Notes: a model not told the origin generated them from the letters alone. Positions 1 through 6,881 are shown, counted from the stretch's first letter. The stretch: 10,012 nucleotides of DNA from Lachnospiraceae bacterium (GCA_017473665.1 JAFUKK010000185.1:1-10012); one strand, 5' to 3'. Numbers and translations: made by a program.

Positions 1-261
1 AAGGTAAAACGTGTGGTGGCTATCAGAGATGGTAAGATCAGTAGTGAGCGTATTTTGAAGGAAAGTTATGCAGATCGTCTAAAGGAATCTTCCATTGACT
101 GGAGATTAGAGGATACCCAGGAAGAGTATGTTATCTTGGATAAGGCCGGACGAGTGCAGATTCCCAAGGAGTTATTGACTGCCATGAATCTGAAGGACAA
201 TAAGGTCATGCTGGAAATGCAGGATGGTAAAGTAATCATCTCTGCCCCTGCTCAGGAGTAA
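1..261 (+). CDS. ABC transporter ATP-binding protein with C-terminal AbrB/SpoVT-like domain (3' end only)
   Basis: The reading frame is open from the first base of the window, so the start and the whole catalytic part of the ATPase lie upstream; 86 residues remain. The first stretch (KVKRVVAIRDGKISSE) matches the last strand of FtsE/LolD/MacB-type ATPases, where a hydrophobic segment ends in 'AIRDG+'. After a short linker comes a segment (about bases 124-250) with the pattern LDKAGRVQIPKELL followed by a beta-rich tail, the D-x-x-GR-x-x-IP-x-x-L signature of AbrB/SpoVT swapped-hairpin DNA-binding domains. Family knowledge: ATPases of this type with such a tail occur in Clostridia and partner with FtsX/MacB-like permeases, which would lie upstream. 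Whether the tail binds DNA or only dimerises cannot be told. An internal GTG at 13 is not a real start. The ABC call rests on a short segment; the AbrB-like motif is clearer. Confidence 0.72.
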   Translation, partial: KVKRVVAIRDGKISSERILKESYADRLKESSIDWRLEDTQEEYVILDKAGRVQIPKELLTAMNLKDNKVMLEMQDGKVIISAPAQE

Positions 262-280
262 GTTTATAAAATGCAAGGAT

Positions 281-309
281 AAGCCGCTGGTAATTTATAC
301 CAGCGGTTT
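281..309 (+). terminator. Intrinsic terminator after the AbrB-tailed ABC ATPase gene
   Basis: A 12-base arm at 281-292 (AAGCCGCTGGTA) pairs with 298-309 (TACCAGCGGTTT), with one G-T pair and a 5-base loop ATTTA. The following tract (TTTACTTTAC) is only moderately T-rich. It lies 20 bases after the stop codon and just before the next promoter, so it probably insulates the downstream operon. Confidence 0.75.
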
Positions 310-311
310 AC

Positions 312-340
312 TTTACACATAAGAAGAATTATGGTATGAT
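312..340 (+). promoter_or_regulatory. Sigma-A-type promoter of the ABC-DUF1854-ABC operon
   Basis: A -35 box TTTACA (312-317) and an extended -10 box TGGTATGAT (332-340, core TATGAT 335-340) are separated by 17 bases. Each hexamer matches consensus at five of six positions. Transcription would start near 347, giving a leader of about 55 bases. The -35 box begins within three bases of the upstream terminator stem. No obvious operator repeat is seen, which suggests fairly constitutive expression (inference). Confidence 0.75.
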
Positions 341-401
341 ACAAAGCTGAACATATGTTTTGTATAAGTGGTGTTTTGGTTTGAGGAAAGGCAGTGATAA
401 A

Positions 402-2735
402 ATGAACGAGAAGAACCAAAAGGACATGCCCGGCTTATTGCGTGAGTTGCTTCTTCGGGAGGGACGTTCACAGGAAGAAGTGTTGTTTTATTCTGCGGTG
501 GATCTGACCGGGGAAGGACTGTTTGGTGCAGGCTATATACTGCTTGCGGAAAAGGGTTTGGAAATATGGCAGGCTCCGGCAGATGAGAAGCGGGTGCATT
601 ATTACAAAGGCTGTGAGACTGAGAAGGAATTGCAGTTGTTGGCATGCCCGGAATTGTGGCAGAGCAGTTTTTATGAGCTGGATGAGCTTGAACAGGTGTG
701 GATTGAAAATGGTGTAGGATGTAATCTGTTGATTGCACGTACGCAGCAGGGCGAGCAGTGCCTGGCTATGTTTACCCACACCCACAAGAAGAATGTGTCC
801 CAGCTGGTAAAGATGCTGGAGCAGTTACGGCAGGGGGAGGAACCGGAGCTGCCGGAGGAAAAGGAGGAGTGTTGTCCCAAATGTGGGCGCATGTATCCGG
901 ATCAGGTGCGTAAGATTTGCCCCCATTGCACGGATCGAAAGAGCATTTTTTTTAGGGTGCTGGGATATTTTAAGCCTTACCGTGTGCAGTTTGCGGCAAT
1001 GTTTCTGTGTACTTTGCTGACGGCAGCACTGAATCTGGTGTGGCCCTATTTGAATGGTACCATTCTATATGACTATATATTGGCTAAGCACGAGCCCTTT
1101 TTACAGAGACTGGGGATAGAGAATGGCGATTTTGTGGTGGCGCTGTTTATGTTGGTGGTGACTATGGCGGTGACCAAGATTGGGTTATTGCTCCTGCAGA
1201 TTCTTAATGGTGTATTGACGGCTAATATGGTAGTGGGTGTGGTACGTGATATGAAGAAATCCGTATTCCGCAATATGGGACAGTTGTCCATCAGCTTTTA
1301 CCGCAGCCGTCAGACCGGTGGCCTGATGACCCGTGTGATGAGTGATGCGGACCGTATTACAGGTTTCTTTGTGGATGGAGCTCCTTATGTACTGATTCAC
1401 GGATTTACCATTATAGCGTCCCTGGTGGTGATGTTTGGCATCAATCCTTGGATGACTCTGGTATCGGTGGCACTTTTCCCTGTGCTGGTAGCGGTGAGTA
1501 TGTATCTGCGCCCTAAGATTTGGATTATGTACGGCCGCAGACATCGTGCGGAGCGTAGCGTGAATAGCGGTGTCAATGATAATTTGAGCGGCGCCAGGGT
1601 GGTCAAAAGTTTTGGACAGGAGCGCCGTGAGATGGAGCGCTTTAAGAGCAGTAACAGCCGTTTGCGGGAGGCAGAGATTGCCATTGCTTATCGGCAAAAT
1701 TATTTCAGCGTGGTATATGGAGCCACCCAGTCCTTTGCTACTTTGGGTGTGTGGATTATCGGTAGTATTTTGTTACTTAGTGGCAAGGATAATGCTATGG
1801 ATCTGGGTCTACTGATTACTTTCCTGTCCTATGTGGGACAGATGGAAGGACCTATGAATTTCTTTTCCAGAATACATAACTGGTGGGCAGACAGTATGAA
1901 TAGCGCCCAGCGTATATTTGAAATTATTGATGCGGTGCCGGAGATTCAGGAGGCTGAGAATCCCATTGCCTTGGCGGAACCCAGGGGAGAGATTTTGTTG
2001 GATAAGGTGACCTTTGGCTATGAAGTGAACAGGCCGGTGCTGAAAAATGTGTCTCTGCATATTCCTGCAGGCAGTATGATTGGTATTGTGGGTCGTTCCG
2101 GTGCGGGTAAGACTACATTGGTAAATCTGATTTCCCGTATGTATGATACCCAGGAGGGCAGCATTTCCATTGATGGAATAGATGTAAAGCAGTTGTCTTT
2201 TAAGGAGCTGCGTAAAAATGTGGCCATGGTTTCTCAGGATACCTATATTTTTATGGGTACCGTGGCAGAGAATATTGCCTATGCCCAGCCCGGAGCTACC
2301 AGGCAGGAGATTATGCGTGCAGCAAAGCTCGCCGGGGCTCATGAATTTATCATGCGTATGCCGGATGGTTACGATACCCGTATCGGTGCCTCCGGACGGG
2401 AACTTTCCGGCGGTGAAAAACAACGTATTTCCATTGCCCGTGCGGTACTGGCTAATCCCAAGATATTGATTCTGGATGAGGCCACTGCTTCCGTGGATAC
2501 GGAGACAGAGCGGGTGATACAGAAGTCCATTAATTATCTGGTGCAGGGACGTACTACTATCTCCATTGCCCATAGACTGTCTACCTTGCGGGATGCGGAT
2601 TATCTGGTGGTTATTGACAACGGAGAGATTACGGAGCGTGGTACCCATAAGGAATTGGAAGAATTAAAGGGTACCTATTATAAGCTGTCAGAGCTTCAGA
2701 CCAAGGCGTTGGCATTAAAGAGTGAGATTGTATAG
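402..2735 (+). CDS. ABC half-exporter A with N-terminal PH-like domain and zinc ribbon
   Basis: This 777-residue protein is a fused membrane-plus-ATPase half-transporter. The ATG at 402 is chosen because GAGGAAAGG (383-391) sits about 10 bases upstream; an in-frame TTG at 360 lacks such a site. Residues 1 to about 150 form a beta-rich domain resembling a bacterial PH-like fold. A zinc ribbon follows with C158, C161, C173 and C176 in two CxxC pairs, preceded by a further C157. Membrane helices begin near residue 196 and the type IV exporter core runs to about 525. The ATPase domain (about 531-777) has Walker A GRSGAGKT (564-571), a Q-loop in VSQDT, signature LSGGE (668-672), Walker B ILILDEA with catalytic E693, and H-loop H724, so it should hydrolyse ATP. 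It is first in an operon with a DUF1854 protein and a second half-transporter, its likely heterodimer partner. Substrate is unknown. Exporter-type ABC function is firm; the role of the N-terminal module is inference. Confidence 0.93.
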   Translation: MNEKNQKDMPGLLRELLLREGRSQEEVLFYSAVDLTGEGLFGAGYILLAEKGLEIWQAPADEKRVHYYKGCETEKELQLLACPELWQSSFYELDELEQVWIENGVGCNLLIARTQQGEQCLAMFTHTHKKNVSQLVKMLEQLRQGEEPELPEEKEECCPKCGRMYPDQVRKICPHCTDRKSIFFRVLGYFKPYRVQFAAMFLCTLLTAALNLVWPYLNGTILYDYILAKHEPFLQRLGIENGDFVVALFMLVVTMAVTKIGLLLLQILNGVLTANMVVGVVRDMKKSVFRNMGQLSISFYRSRQTGGLMTRVMSDADRITGFFVDGAPYVLIHGFTIIASLVVMFGINPWMTLVSVALFPVLVAVSMYLRPKIWIMYGRRHRAERSVNSGVNDNLSGARVVKSFGQERREMERFKSSNSRLREAEIAIAYRQNYFSVVYGATQSFATLGVWIIGSILLLSGKDNAMDLGLLITFLSYVGQMEGPMNFFSRIHNWWADSMNSAQRIFEIIDAVPEIQEAENPIALAEPRGEILLDKVTFGYEVNRPVLKNVSLHIPAGSMIGIVGRSGAGKTTLVNLISRMYDTQEGSISIDGIDVKQLSFKELRKNVAMVSQDTYIFMGTVAENIAYAQPGATRQEIMRAAKLAGAHEFIMRMPDGYDTRIGASGRELSGGEKQRISIARAVLANPKILILDEATASVDTETERVIQKSINYLVQGRTTISIAHRLSTLRDADYLVVIDNGEITERGTHKELEELKGTYYKLSELQTKALALKSEIV

Positions 2736-2794
2736 TAGGAGTGCTGTGCTGTAAAGGTGTGGAAGCTTGCTTGCAGCAGGAGAAAGGAAAGGAT

Positions 2795-3337
2795 ATGAAG
2801 GAAGAATTTCAATTATCGCAAATGGAGCAGGAAACGGATGAAATGCTCCGGATTCGTTATTTAAATAAAGATAATGCCGTGTTTCAAAAGACTCCCGGCG
2901 GATTCCTGAGTCTTACGGTAGGAGAAGAAGTGTATCCCCGTGTGCAGGTGGCACGGATGTTTCCCTTTATGTATAAGGAGGGACTATTGTCCATTCGCAC
3001 TGCAGATGAGAGATCCAAGGAAATCGGCATCGTAGAGAAATATGAAGATGTGGGAGCGGAGACGGCGGATTTGCTGAAGGAACAGCTGAATCTAAAGTAT
3101 TTTACACCGGTAATTACCCGTATCAACCATATTAAAGATGAATACGGCTACGCTTACTTTGATGTAGATACCAATCATGGCCCTTGCAAATTTACGATTC
3201 AGATGGGCGGTAATGCGGTGGTGCATTTGTCTGAGACCCGTATATTGATTATGGATATTGACGAAAACCGTTTCGAGATTCCGGACATCATGGAGCTGAC
3301 TGCCGGCGAACGTAAAAAACTGGATCTGTTCCTGTAA
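2795..3337 (+). CDS. DUF1854 family protein, exporter-associated
   Basis: The product is a small soluble protein of 180 residues with no signal peptide or membrane helix. ATG 2795 is preferred because AGGAGAAAGG (2778-2787) lies 7 bases upstream; an in-frame GTG at 2741 would add 18 cysteine-containing residues of poor quality. I recognise DUF1854 by the ordered motifs: PRVQVARMFPF, then EIGIVEKYEDV, then LNLKYFTPVITRI (K101-Y102-F103), then YFDVDTNHGPCKF, then the C-terminal ENRFEIPDI (157-165). Family knowledge: DUF1854 proteins are encoded beside exporter-type ABC genes and have no established biochemical role; related sets in proteobacteria carry the name 'cyanophycin metabolism-associated'. 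Here it sits between two ABC half-transporters, 59 bases after the first and 27 before the second, so it is probably an accessory or regulatory subunit on the cytosolic face (inference). Confidence 0.88.
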   Translation: MKEEFQLSQMEQETDEMLRIRYLNKDNAVFQKTPGGFLSLTVGEEVYPRVQVARMFPFMYKEGLLSIRTADERSKEIGIVEKYEDVGAETADLLKEQLNLKYFTPVITRINHIKDEYGYAYFDVDTNHGPCKFTIQMGGNAVVHLSETRILIMDIDENRFEIPDIMELTAGERKKLDLFL

Positions 3338-3364
3338 CAGACCACAGGAAAGGCGTGTGAGAAG

Positions 3365-5563
3365 ATGATATTAAAATATGATTTAACGCAGGATAATCTG
3401 AAACTCTGCGGCCTTCAGGAGGGGGAGGAAATATACTATTGCCTACCCCTGGATATTGATATGAAGGGAGATTTCAGACAAAACTCCTATACCATAATGA
3501 CCAACAGACGTCTCCTGATACTGGAGGAAGGGGCGCTTACCAGGGAGTATTTGCTGGCAGACTTTGAAATGATTAAGAGTGAGCCCCAAATCAGCTGTGG
3601 TATTTGCTATATTGTGAAGGATGGGCAGGAGATTCTGGTGGGTAGATTTTCTGCTAAACACCTGACCAGATATTCCTATCTGCATAGAGGTATGCAGATA
3701 TTGAAAAGCGGACGTACCGAGCATGTGATCAGCCGTGAGTATGAACATTCCTGCCCCAAATGTGGCAGGGCTTTGCCGGGAACTAAAGAATGTCCCAGAT
3801 GCAGTGGTAAGAGGGAAGGGTTGCTGTTTACATTTCTGGATATGATGAAGCCGCATAAGAAACGTTTGGCGGTAATTTTGGTGCTGATGTTGGGGGCTAC
3901 TGTGGTGACATTGGCCAACCCTGCCATTCAAAAGCATCTGGTAGATGATGTATTGCTCCGGGAGGAAAAAGCTTATGGAGCAGCCATAGCCTGCATATTA
4001 TTAATGTTTGCCATGAGTGTGGGGATTGTAATTATCAATGCGGCTAAGAGCTATTTATGCACCAGACTGGGGGCCTATATCAGCGAGGATCAGAGGGCCA
4101 AGCTCTTTAATAAAATACAGGGATTGACGATTTCCTTTATCAATGAAAGAACTCCCGGTGAGTTGATGAACCGTATTATCAGAGATACAGCCCGTGTATC
4201 GGAATTTGTGGGCAATGTATTTTGTAATATGTTTACGGTAAGTATCCTTTTTGTGTGCGTGTGTATTTATATGCTGGTACTGAATTGGAAACTGGCGATT
4301 TTGGCTTTTGCCTTTGCGCCTTTGTCTGTAGGTATTTCCATGGCATGGCGAAAAAATATCCGGAAACGTTTTCATTTACAGGGAGCTAAGAGTGATAAGG
4401 TCAATGGTAATCTGCAGGATGTAATCTCCGGTATGGCGGTGGTAAAGTCCTATGGCCAGGAAAGACGGGAGGCGGAGCATTTTGATGATACGGCAGAGGA
4501 GTTCGCAAGAATTCAGCGCAATAACGAGGTGTTTTTTGCAATCTTTTATCCCATGCTGACCTTTGCCATGAGTGTGGGGACTTATCTGGTGACCTATTAT
4601 GGCGGGTGCCAGACTTTGGCGGGAGATATGACGCCGGGTGAATTGATGCAGTATATTAACTACACCTCTCTGCTCTATACCTATCTGGGGTGGATGAGTA
4701 ATATGCCCAGAATGTTGATGAATATGGTTACCAGTCTGGAGCGTATCGGAGATGTCCTGAATCAGGAACCGGGCATTTACGATCATGAGGATGCGGTGGA
4801 ACATGAGATTCAGGGAGATATTGAATTTCGTAATGCCTCCTTTGGCTACAAGTCTTATCAACCTGTGTTGGAAAATGTGAATCTGAAAGTAAAAAAAGGC
4901 GAGATGATAGGATTGGTGGGTGCCTCCGGTACCGGTAAATCTACTTTGATTAATCTGATTATGCATTTGTACGAAGTGGATGACGGAGAGATACTGGTGG
5001 ATGGTATTGACATTCGAAAGATTAAAGTAGAGAATTATCATAGTCAGATTGGTGTGGTGCTCCAGGAGAACTTCCTGTTCACCGGTACGATTTTAAATAA
5101 TATTAAGTTTGCAAAGCCGGATGCTACTATTGAGGAGGTAATCCATGCTGCTAAAATGGCCAATGCCCATGAGTTTATTTGTAAACTTCCTGACGGATAT
5201 AATACTTACGTGGGTGAAAAGGGGTATACCCTCTCCGGTGGTGAGCGCCAACGTGTGGCAATAGCCAGAGCCATGCTGAATAATCCCAGACTGCTGATAC
5301 TGGATGAGGCTACCGCCAGCCTGGATACGGAGAGTGAATATCTGATTCAGAAAGCATTGGGCAGATTGACGGAAGGCAAGACTACCTTTGCCATTGCCCA
5401 TCGGTTGTCCACTTTGAAGGATGCGGACCGTGTAGTGGTCATTGACGGACATCAGATTGCAGAAGTGGGTACACATAACGAGTTGATGGAAAAGAAGGGA
5501 ATTTATTACGGACTGGTGCAGGCGCAGCTGCAGACCAGTATGAAAGCAGAAGCGGACGCGTAA
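3365..5563 (+). CDS. ABC half-exporter B with N-terminal PH-like domain and zinc ribbon
   Basis: A 732-residue half-transporter with the same plan as the first gene of the operon. The ATG is preceded by AGGAAAGG (3345-3352). Residues 1 to about 125 form a PH-like beta domain with the typical YTIMTNRRLLIL strand pair. The zinc ribbon has C130, C133, C143 and C146. Membrane helices start near residue 168 and continue to about 480. The ATPase domain (about 486-732) shows Walker A GASGTGKS (519-526), a Q-loop in VLQEN, signature LSGGE (623-627), Walker B LLILDEA with catalytic E648, and H-loop H679. Both half-transporters keep every catalytic residue, so a heterodimer would have two intact ATP sites, unlike exporters with one degenerate site. 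The stop codon lies inside the loop of the operon terminator. No C39 peptidase domain is present, so it is not a classic bacteriocin exporter. Substrate is unknown. Confidence 0.93.
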   Translation: MILKYDLTQDNLKLCGLQEGEEIYYCLPLDIDMKGDFRQNSYTIMTNRRLLILEEGALTREYLLADFEMIKSEPQISCGICYIVKDGQEILVGRFSAKHLTRYSYLHRGMQILKSGRTEHVISREYEHSCPKCGRALPGTKECPRCSGKREGLLFTFLDMMKPHKKRLAVILVLMLGATVVTLANPAIQKHLVDDVLLREEKAYGAAIACILLMFAMSVGIVIINAAKSYLCTRLGAYISEDQRAKLFNKIQGLTISFINERTPGELMNRIIRDTARVSEFVGNVFCNMFTVSILFVCVCIYMLVLNWKLAILAFAFAPLSVGISMAWRKNIRKRFHLQGAKSDKVNGNLQDVISGMAVVKSYGQERREAEHFDDTAEEFARIQRNNEVFFAIFYPMLTFAMSVGTYLVTYYGGCQTLAGDMTPGELMQYINYTSLLYTYLGWMSNMPRMLMNMVTSLERIGDVLNQEPGIYDHEDAVEHEIQGDIEFRNASFGYKSYQPVLENVNLKVKKGEMIGLVGASGTGKSTLINLIMHLYEVDDGEILVDGIDIRKIKVENYHSQIGVVLQENFLFTGTILNNIKFAKPDATIEEVIHAAKMANAHEFICKLPDGYNTYVGEKGYTLSGGERQRVAIARAMLNNPRLLILDEATASLDTESEYLIQKALGRLTEGKTTFAIAHRLSTLKDADRVVVIDGHQIAEVGTHNELMEKKGIYYGLVQAQLQTSMKAEADA

Positions 5564-5576
5564 GCGTCCGCTTTTT
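5551..5576 (+). terminator. Intrinsic terminator of the ABC-DUF1854-ABC operon, overlapping the coding end
   Basis: A perfect 9-bp stem, AGCGGACGC (5551-5559) with GCGTCCGCT (5564-5572), closes a GTAA tetraloop and runs into TTTTT (5572-5576). The left arm encodes the last residues of half-exporter B and the TAA stop (5561-5563) is in the loop. GTAA is a GNRA-type tetraloop, expected to be stable in RNA. On the minus strand the same stem follows the convergent AraC gene but with a poorer T tract. Confidence 0.9.
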
Positions 5577-5600
5577 GGTTGGCGAGTTTTACGGGCCATA

Positions 5601-6536
5601 TCAGATATCGTTTTTGGAATTATTTTTGGCCCGGTATTCACTGGGGCTACAACCTTTATGCTGTTTGAATAAGCGGTTAAAGGTGGAAATGCTGGGAAAG
5701 CCTGATTGCAGTGCTACCTCTGTGATGGAACAGTCGGGTCTGGCCAAAAGCTCTTCGGCTACCCGCAACCGGCAATAATTTACATAGTCGCAGAAGGTGT
5801 AGCCGGTGTATTGCTTAAAGAGCCTGGAAAAATGAAATTTAGAAAACCCTGTATCCGTGGCTACCTTTTCCAGGTCCAGCTCTTCCATGTAATGGGAGTT
5901 AATATATTCCAGCAAAGAGGTGAATTTTTGCTTATATTCTTTTTGCTTGTACAGACGGACATTGGGAAAGATATCCGTCATATTATTTTTGGCTACAGAG
6001 ATTTTGACCATGATGTTAATGAACAGGGAGTACATAGTCAGCTCTGCATATTCATTCATATTATAATAGGTATTCCTGATTTGCAGGAGGTAGTGATAAA
6101 TCTCATTATAGATAGCGGGAAACTTATCTTTGGTGAAATGAATGGGTTGCATCAGCAGGGATTGGATGCCGGCAAATCCTCTGATGTTAGCTAAGGGAGC
6201 AATGTCTATCAAAAAAACAAAGCGGCTGCCCTCTCCGGGGGCGGGCAGAGTATGTAACTCCCTGGGCGGAATAATGAGGAATTCGCCGGGCAATATGTGA
6301 TAAGTGACGCCTTTGATGATGGCGTCATAGCTCCCTTCCATGGGCATTAGAATCTCCAGTGCATTGTGCCAGTGGGCGTCAAATGCCACATCCATATTAT
6401 TCAGCCACACCCTCACTGTGGAATCATAGTAAAAGTCCACAACCTCCTGGTAGCGCTCTTGGATACTGCGGTATCCGGGGAAATCGGCATTGATGGAATT
6501 GAAGTCGGAAATTGGCGTATCATAGCGATTTTCCAT
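5601..6536 (-). CDS. AraC-family transcriptional regulator with N-terminal cupin sensor domain
   Basis: A 311-residue cytosolic regulator read right to left. The start codon at 6536-6534 has AGAGGA about 8 bases upstream on the minus strand. The N-terminal half is a cupin-type sensor: H55 and H57 in AHWHNALEI, then PGEFLIIPPRELHTL (83-97), a pattern common in AraC proteins that sense sugars. The C-terminal third has two helix-turn-helix motifs: the first near 220-241 (LDLEKVATDTGFSKFHFSRLF), the second near 271-290 (ITEVALQSGF...STFNRLF), ending with the family's G-x-SPSEYR. It is divergent from the solute-binding protein gene, with a 355-base shared control region, so it probably activates the sugar transporter when its ligand is present (inference). 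It converges on half-exporter B with 37 bases between stop codons and shows no sign of controlling that operon. Confidence 0.93.
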   Translation of the reverse strand: MENRYDTPISDFNSINADFPGYRSIQERYQEVVDFYYDSTVRVWLNNMDVAFDAHWHNALEILMPMEGSYDAIIKGVTYHILPGEFLIIPPRELHTLPAPGEGSRFVFLIDIAPLANIRGFAGIQSLLMQPIHFTKDKFPAIYNEIYHYLLQIRNTYYNMNEYAELTMYSLFINIMVKISVAKNNMTDIFPNVRLYKQKEYKQKFTSLLEYINSHYMEELDLEKVATDTGFSKFHFSRLFKQYTGYTFCDYVNYCRLRVAEELLARPDCSITEVALQSGFPSISTFNRLFKQHKGCSPSEYRAKNNSKNDI

Positions 6537-6569
6537 AGAAAAATCCTCTTTCTAAAACGATTGTACGTT

Positions 6570-6580
6570 GCAAATTTTGC
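6570..6580. repeat. Short palindrome in the leader of the AraC-family gene
   Basis: GCAAATTTTGC is an 11-base perfect inverted repeat with a single central base, lying between the predicted transcription start of the regulator gene and its start codon. It could be an autoregulatory operator, but so short an AT-rich palindrome may be chance. Confidence 0.3.
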
Positions 6581-6623
6581 GTTAAATGAGATAGGGCCGG
6601 AGAAAAGGCAAATCGTCAAAATT

Positions 6624-6652
6624 ATCATATTTTAAGGAAGTTCTTTTGTCAA
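6624..6652 (-). promoter_or_regulatory. Sigma-A-type promoter of the AraC-family regulator gene
   Basis: On the minus strand a consensus -35 box TTGACA (6652-6647) is followed by a 17-base spacer and the -10 box TATGAT (6629-6624). Transcription would start near 6617, giving a leader of about 80 bases. This is the strongest-looking promoter in the window, so the regulator is probably made constitutively. Confidence 0.82.
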
Positions 6653-6682
6653 ACCCATACAAATATTGTATCATCAGTGGGG

Positions 6683-6758
6683 CGAAAAGTAAATGTTGCA
6701 CAATAAAAAATGCTTTTGTTCGTAAAAAGTAAGCAATCTGTGAAGAGTAAAAAGCAAG
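6683..6758. repeat. A-rich direct repeats, candidate regulator binding sites
   Basis: Three similar elements lie in the divergent control region: CGAAAAGTAAA (6683-6693), CGTAAAAAGTAAG (6721-6733) and AGTAAAAAGCAAG (6746-6758). The last two match at 11 of their 12 terminal positions and are 25 bases apart. The repeats sit upstream of the transporter's -10 box, where an AraC-type activator would bind. Low sequence complexity makes a chance match possible. Confidence 0.35.
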
Positions 6759-6788
6759 AATTAGGGAGCGGTATTAGCAAAGGTTGAG

Positions 6789-6794
6789 TATAAT
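6789..6794 (+). promoter_or_regulatory. Probable -10 box of the sugar-transporter promoter, with weak -35
   Basis: A perfect TATAAT stands about 97 bases before the start codon of the solute-binding protein. At 16-18 bases upstream there is no recognisable -35 hexamer (the bases at 6766-6771 are GAGCGG). A perfect -10 with a missing -35 is typical of promoters that need an activator, in keeping with the divergent AraC-family gene. Transcription would start near 6801. Confidence 0.55.
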
Positions 6795-6800
6795 AAGTTT

Positions 6801-6851
6801 ATGGTGTCACCACCATGGTCTTTTTTGCGCCCATTTTTTTAAGACCGGTGG
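6801..6851 (+). promoter_or_regulatory. Structured leader before the solute-binding protein gene
   Basis: ATGGTG (6801-6806) can pair with CACCAT (6811-6816) around a TCAC loop, followed by GGTC and T6 (6821-6826). An alternative pairing joins CCACC-AT-GGTC (6810-6820) with GACCGGTGG (6843-6851): nine pairs with a 2-base bulge, looping out both T tracts. The two folds share bases and exclude each other. The nested palindrome TGGTGTCACCA (6802-6812) could instead be a protein-binding operator next to the transcription start. Which role applies, if any, cannot be decided here. Confidence 0.35.
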
Positions 6852-6881
6852 GATGTCAGGATGATTTATTAGTTTACACAT

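Noticed and set aside
1809..2648. Long open frame (279 codons) on the minus strand inside half-exporter A
   Set aside because: It lies wholly opposite the conserved ATPase domain, has low-complexity His/Thr/Asn-rich composition typical of antisense frames, and matches no family I recognise.
2741..2794. GTG start at 2741 for the DUF1854 gene
   Set aside because: The extra 18 residues do not resemble the family, and a good ribosome binding site points to ATG 2795.
4376..5041. Open frame of 221 codons on the minus strand opposite half-exporter B
   Set aside because: Same reason: it mirrors a conserved gene and shows antisense-type composition.
402..5563. Bacteriocin or peptide exporter with processing peptidase
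   Set aside because: The N-terminal cysteines form zinc-ribbon CxxC pairs, not the Cys-His-Asp arrangement of a C39 peptidase, and no small precursor-peptide gene with a double-glycine leader is seen nearby.
402..5563. Heterodimeric exporter with one degenerate ATP site
   Set aside because: Both ATPase domains have intact Walker A, LSGGE, catalytic glutamate and H-loop histidine.
5706..6194. Open frame of 162 codons on the plus strand opposite the AraC-family gene
   Set aside because: The minus strand carries clear cupin and helix-turn-helix motifs, so this is a shadow frame.
6550..6566. Catabolite-response (cre) site near the AraC-family gene start
   Set aside because: The stretch around the central CG differs from the cre consensus at about four constrained positions.
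6801..6842. Possible 13-residue leader peptide (MVSPPWSFLRPFF)
   Set aside because: There is no ribosome binding site, and its ATG falls on the predicted transcription start, so it could only be read as a leaderless message. The bases are better explained by the hairpin or palindrome.
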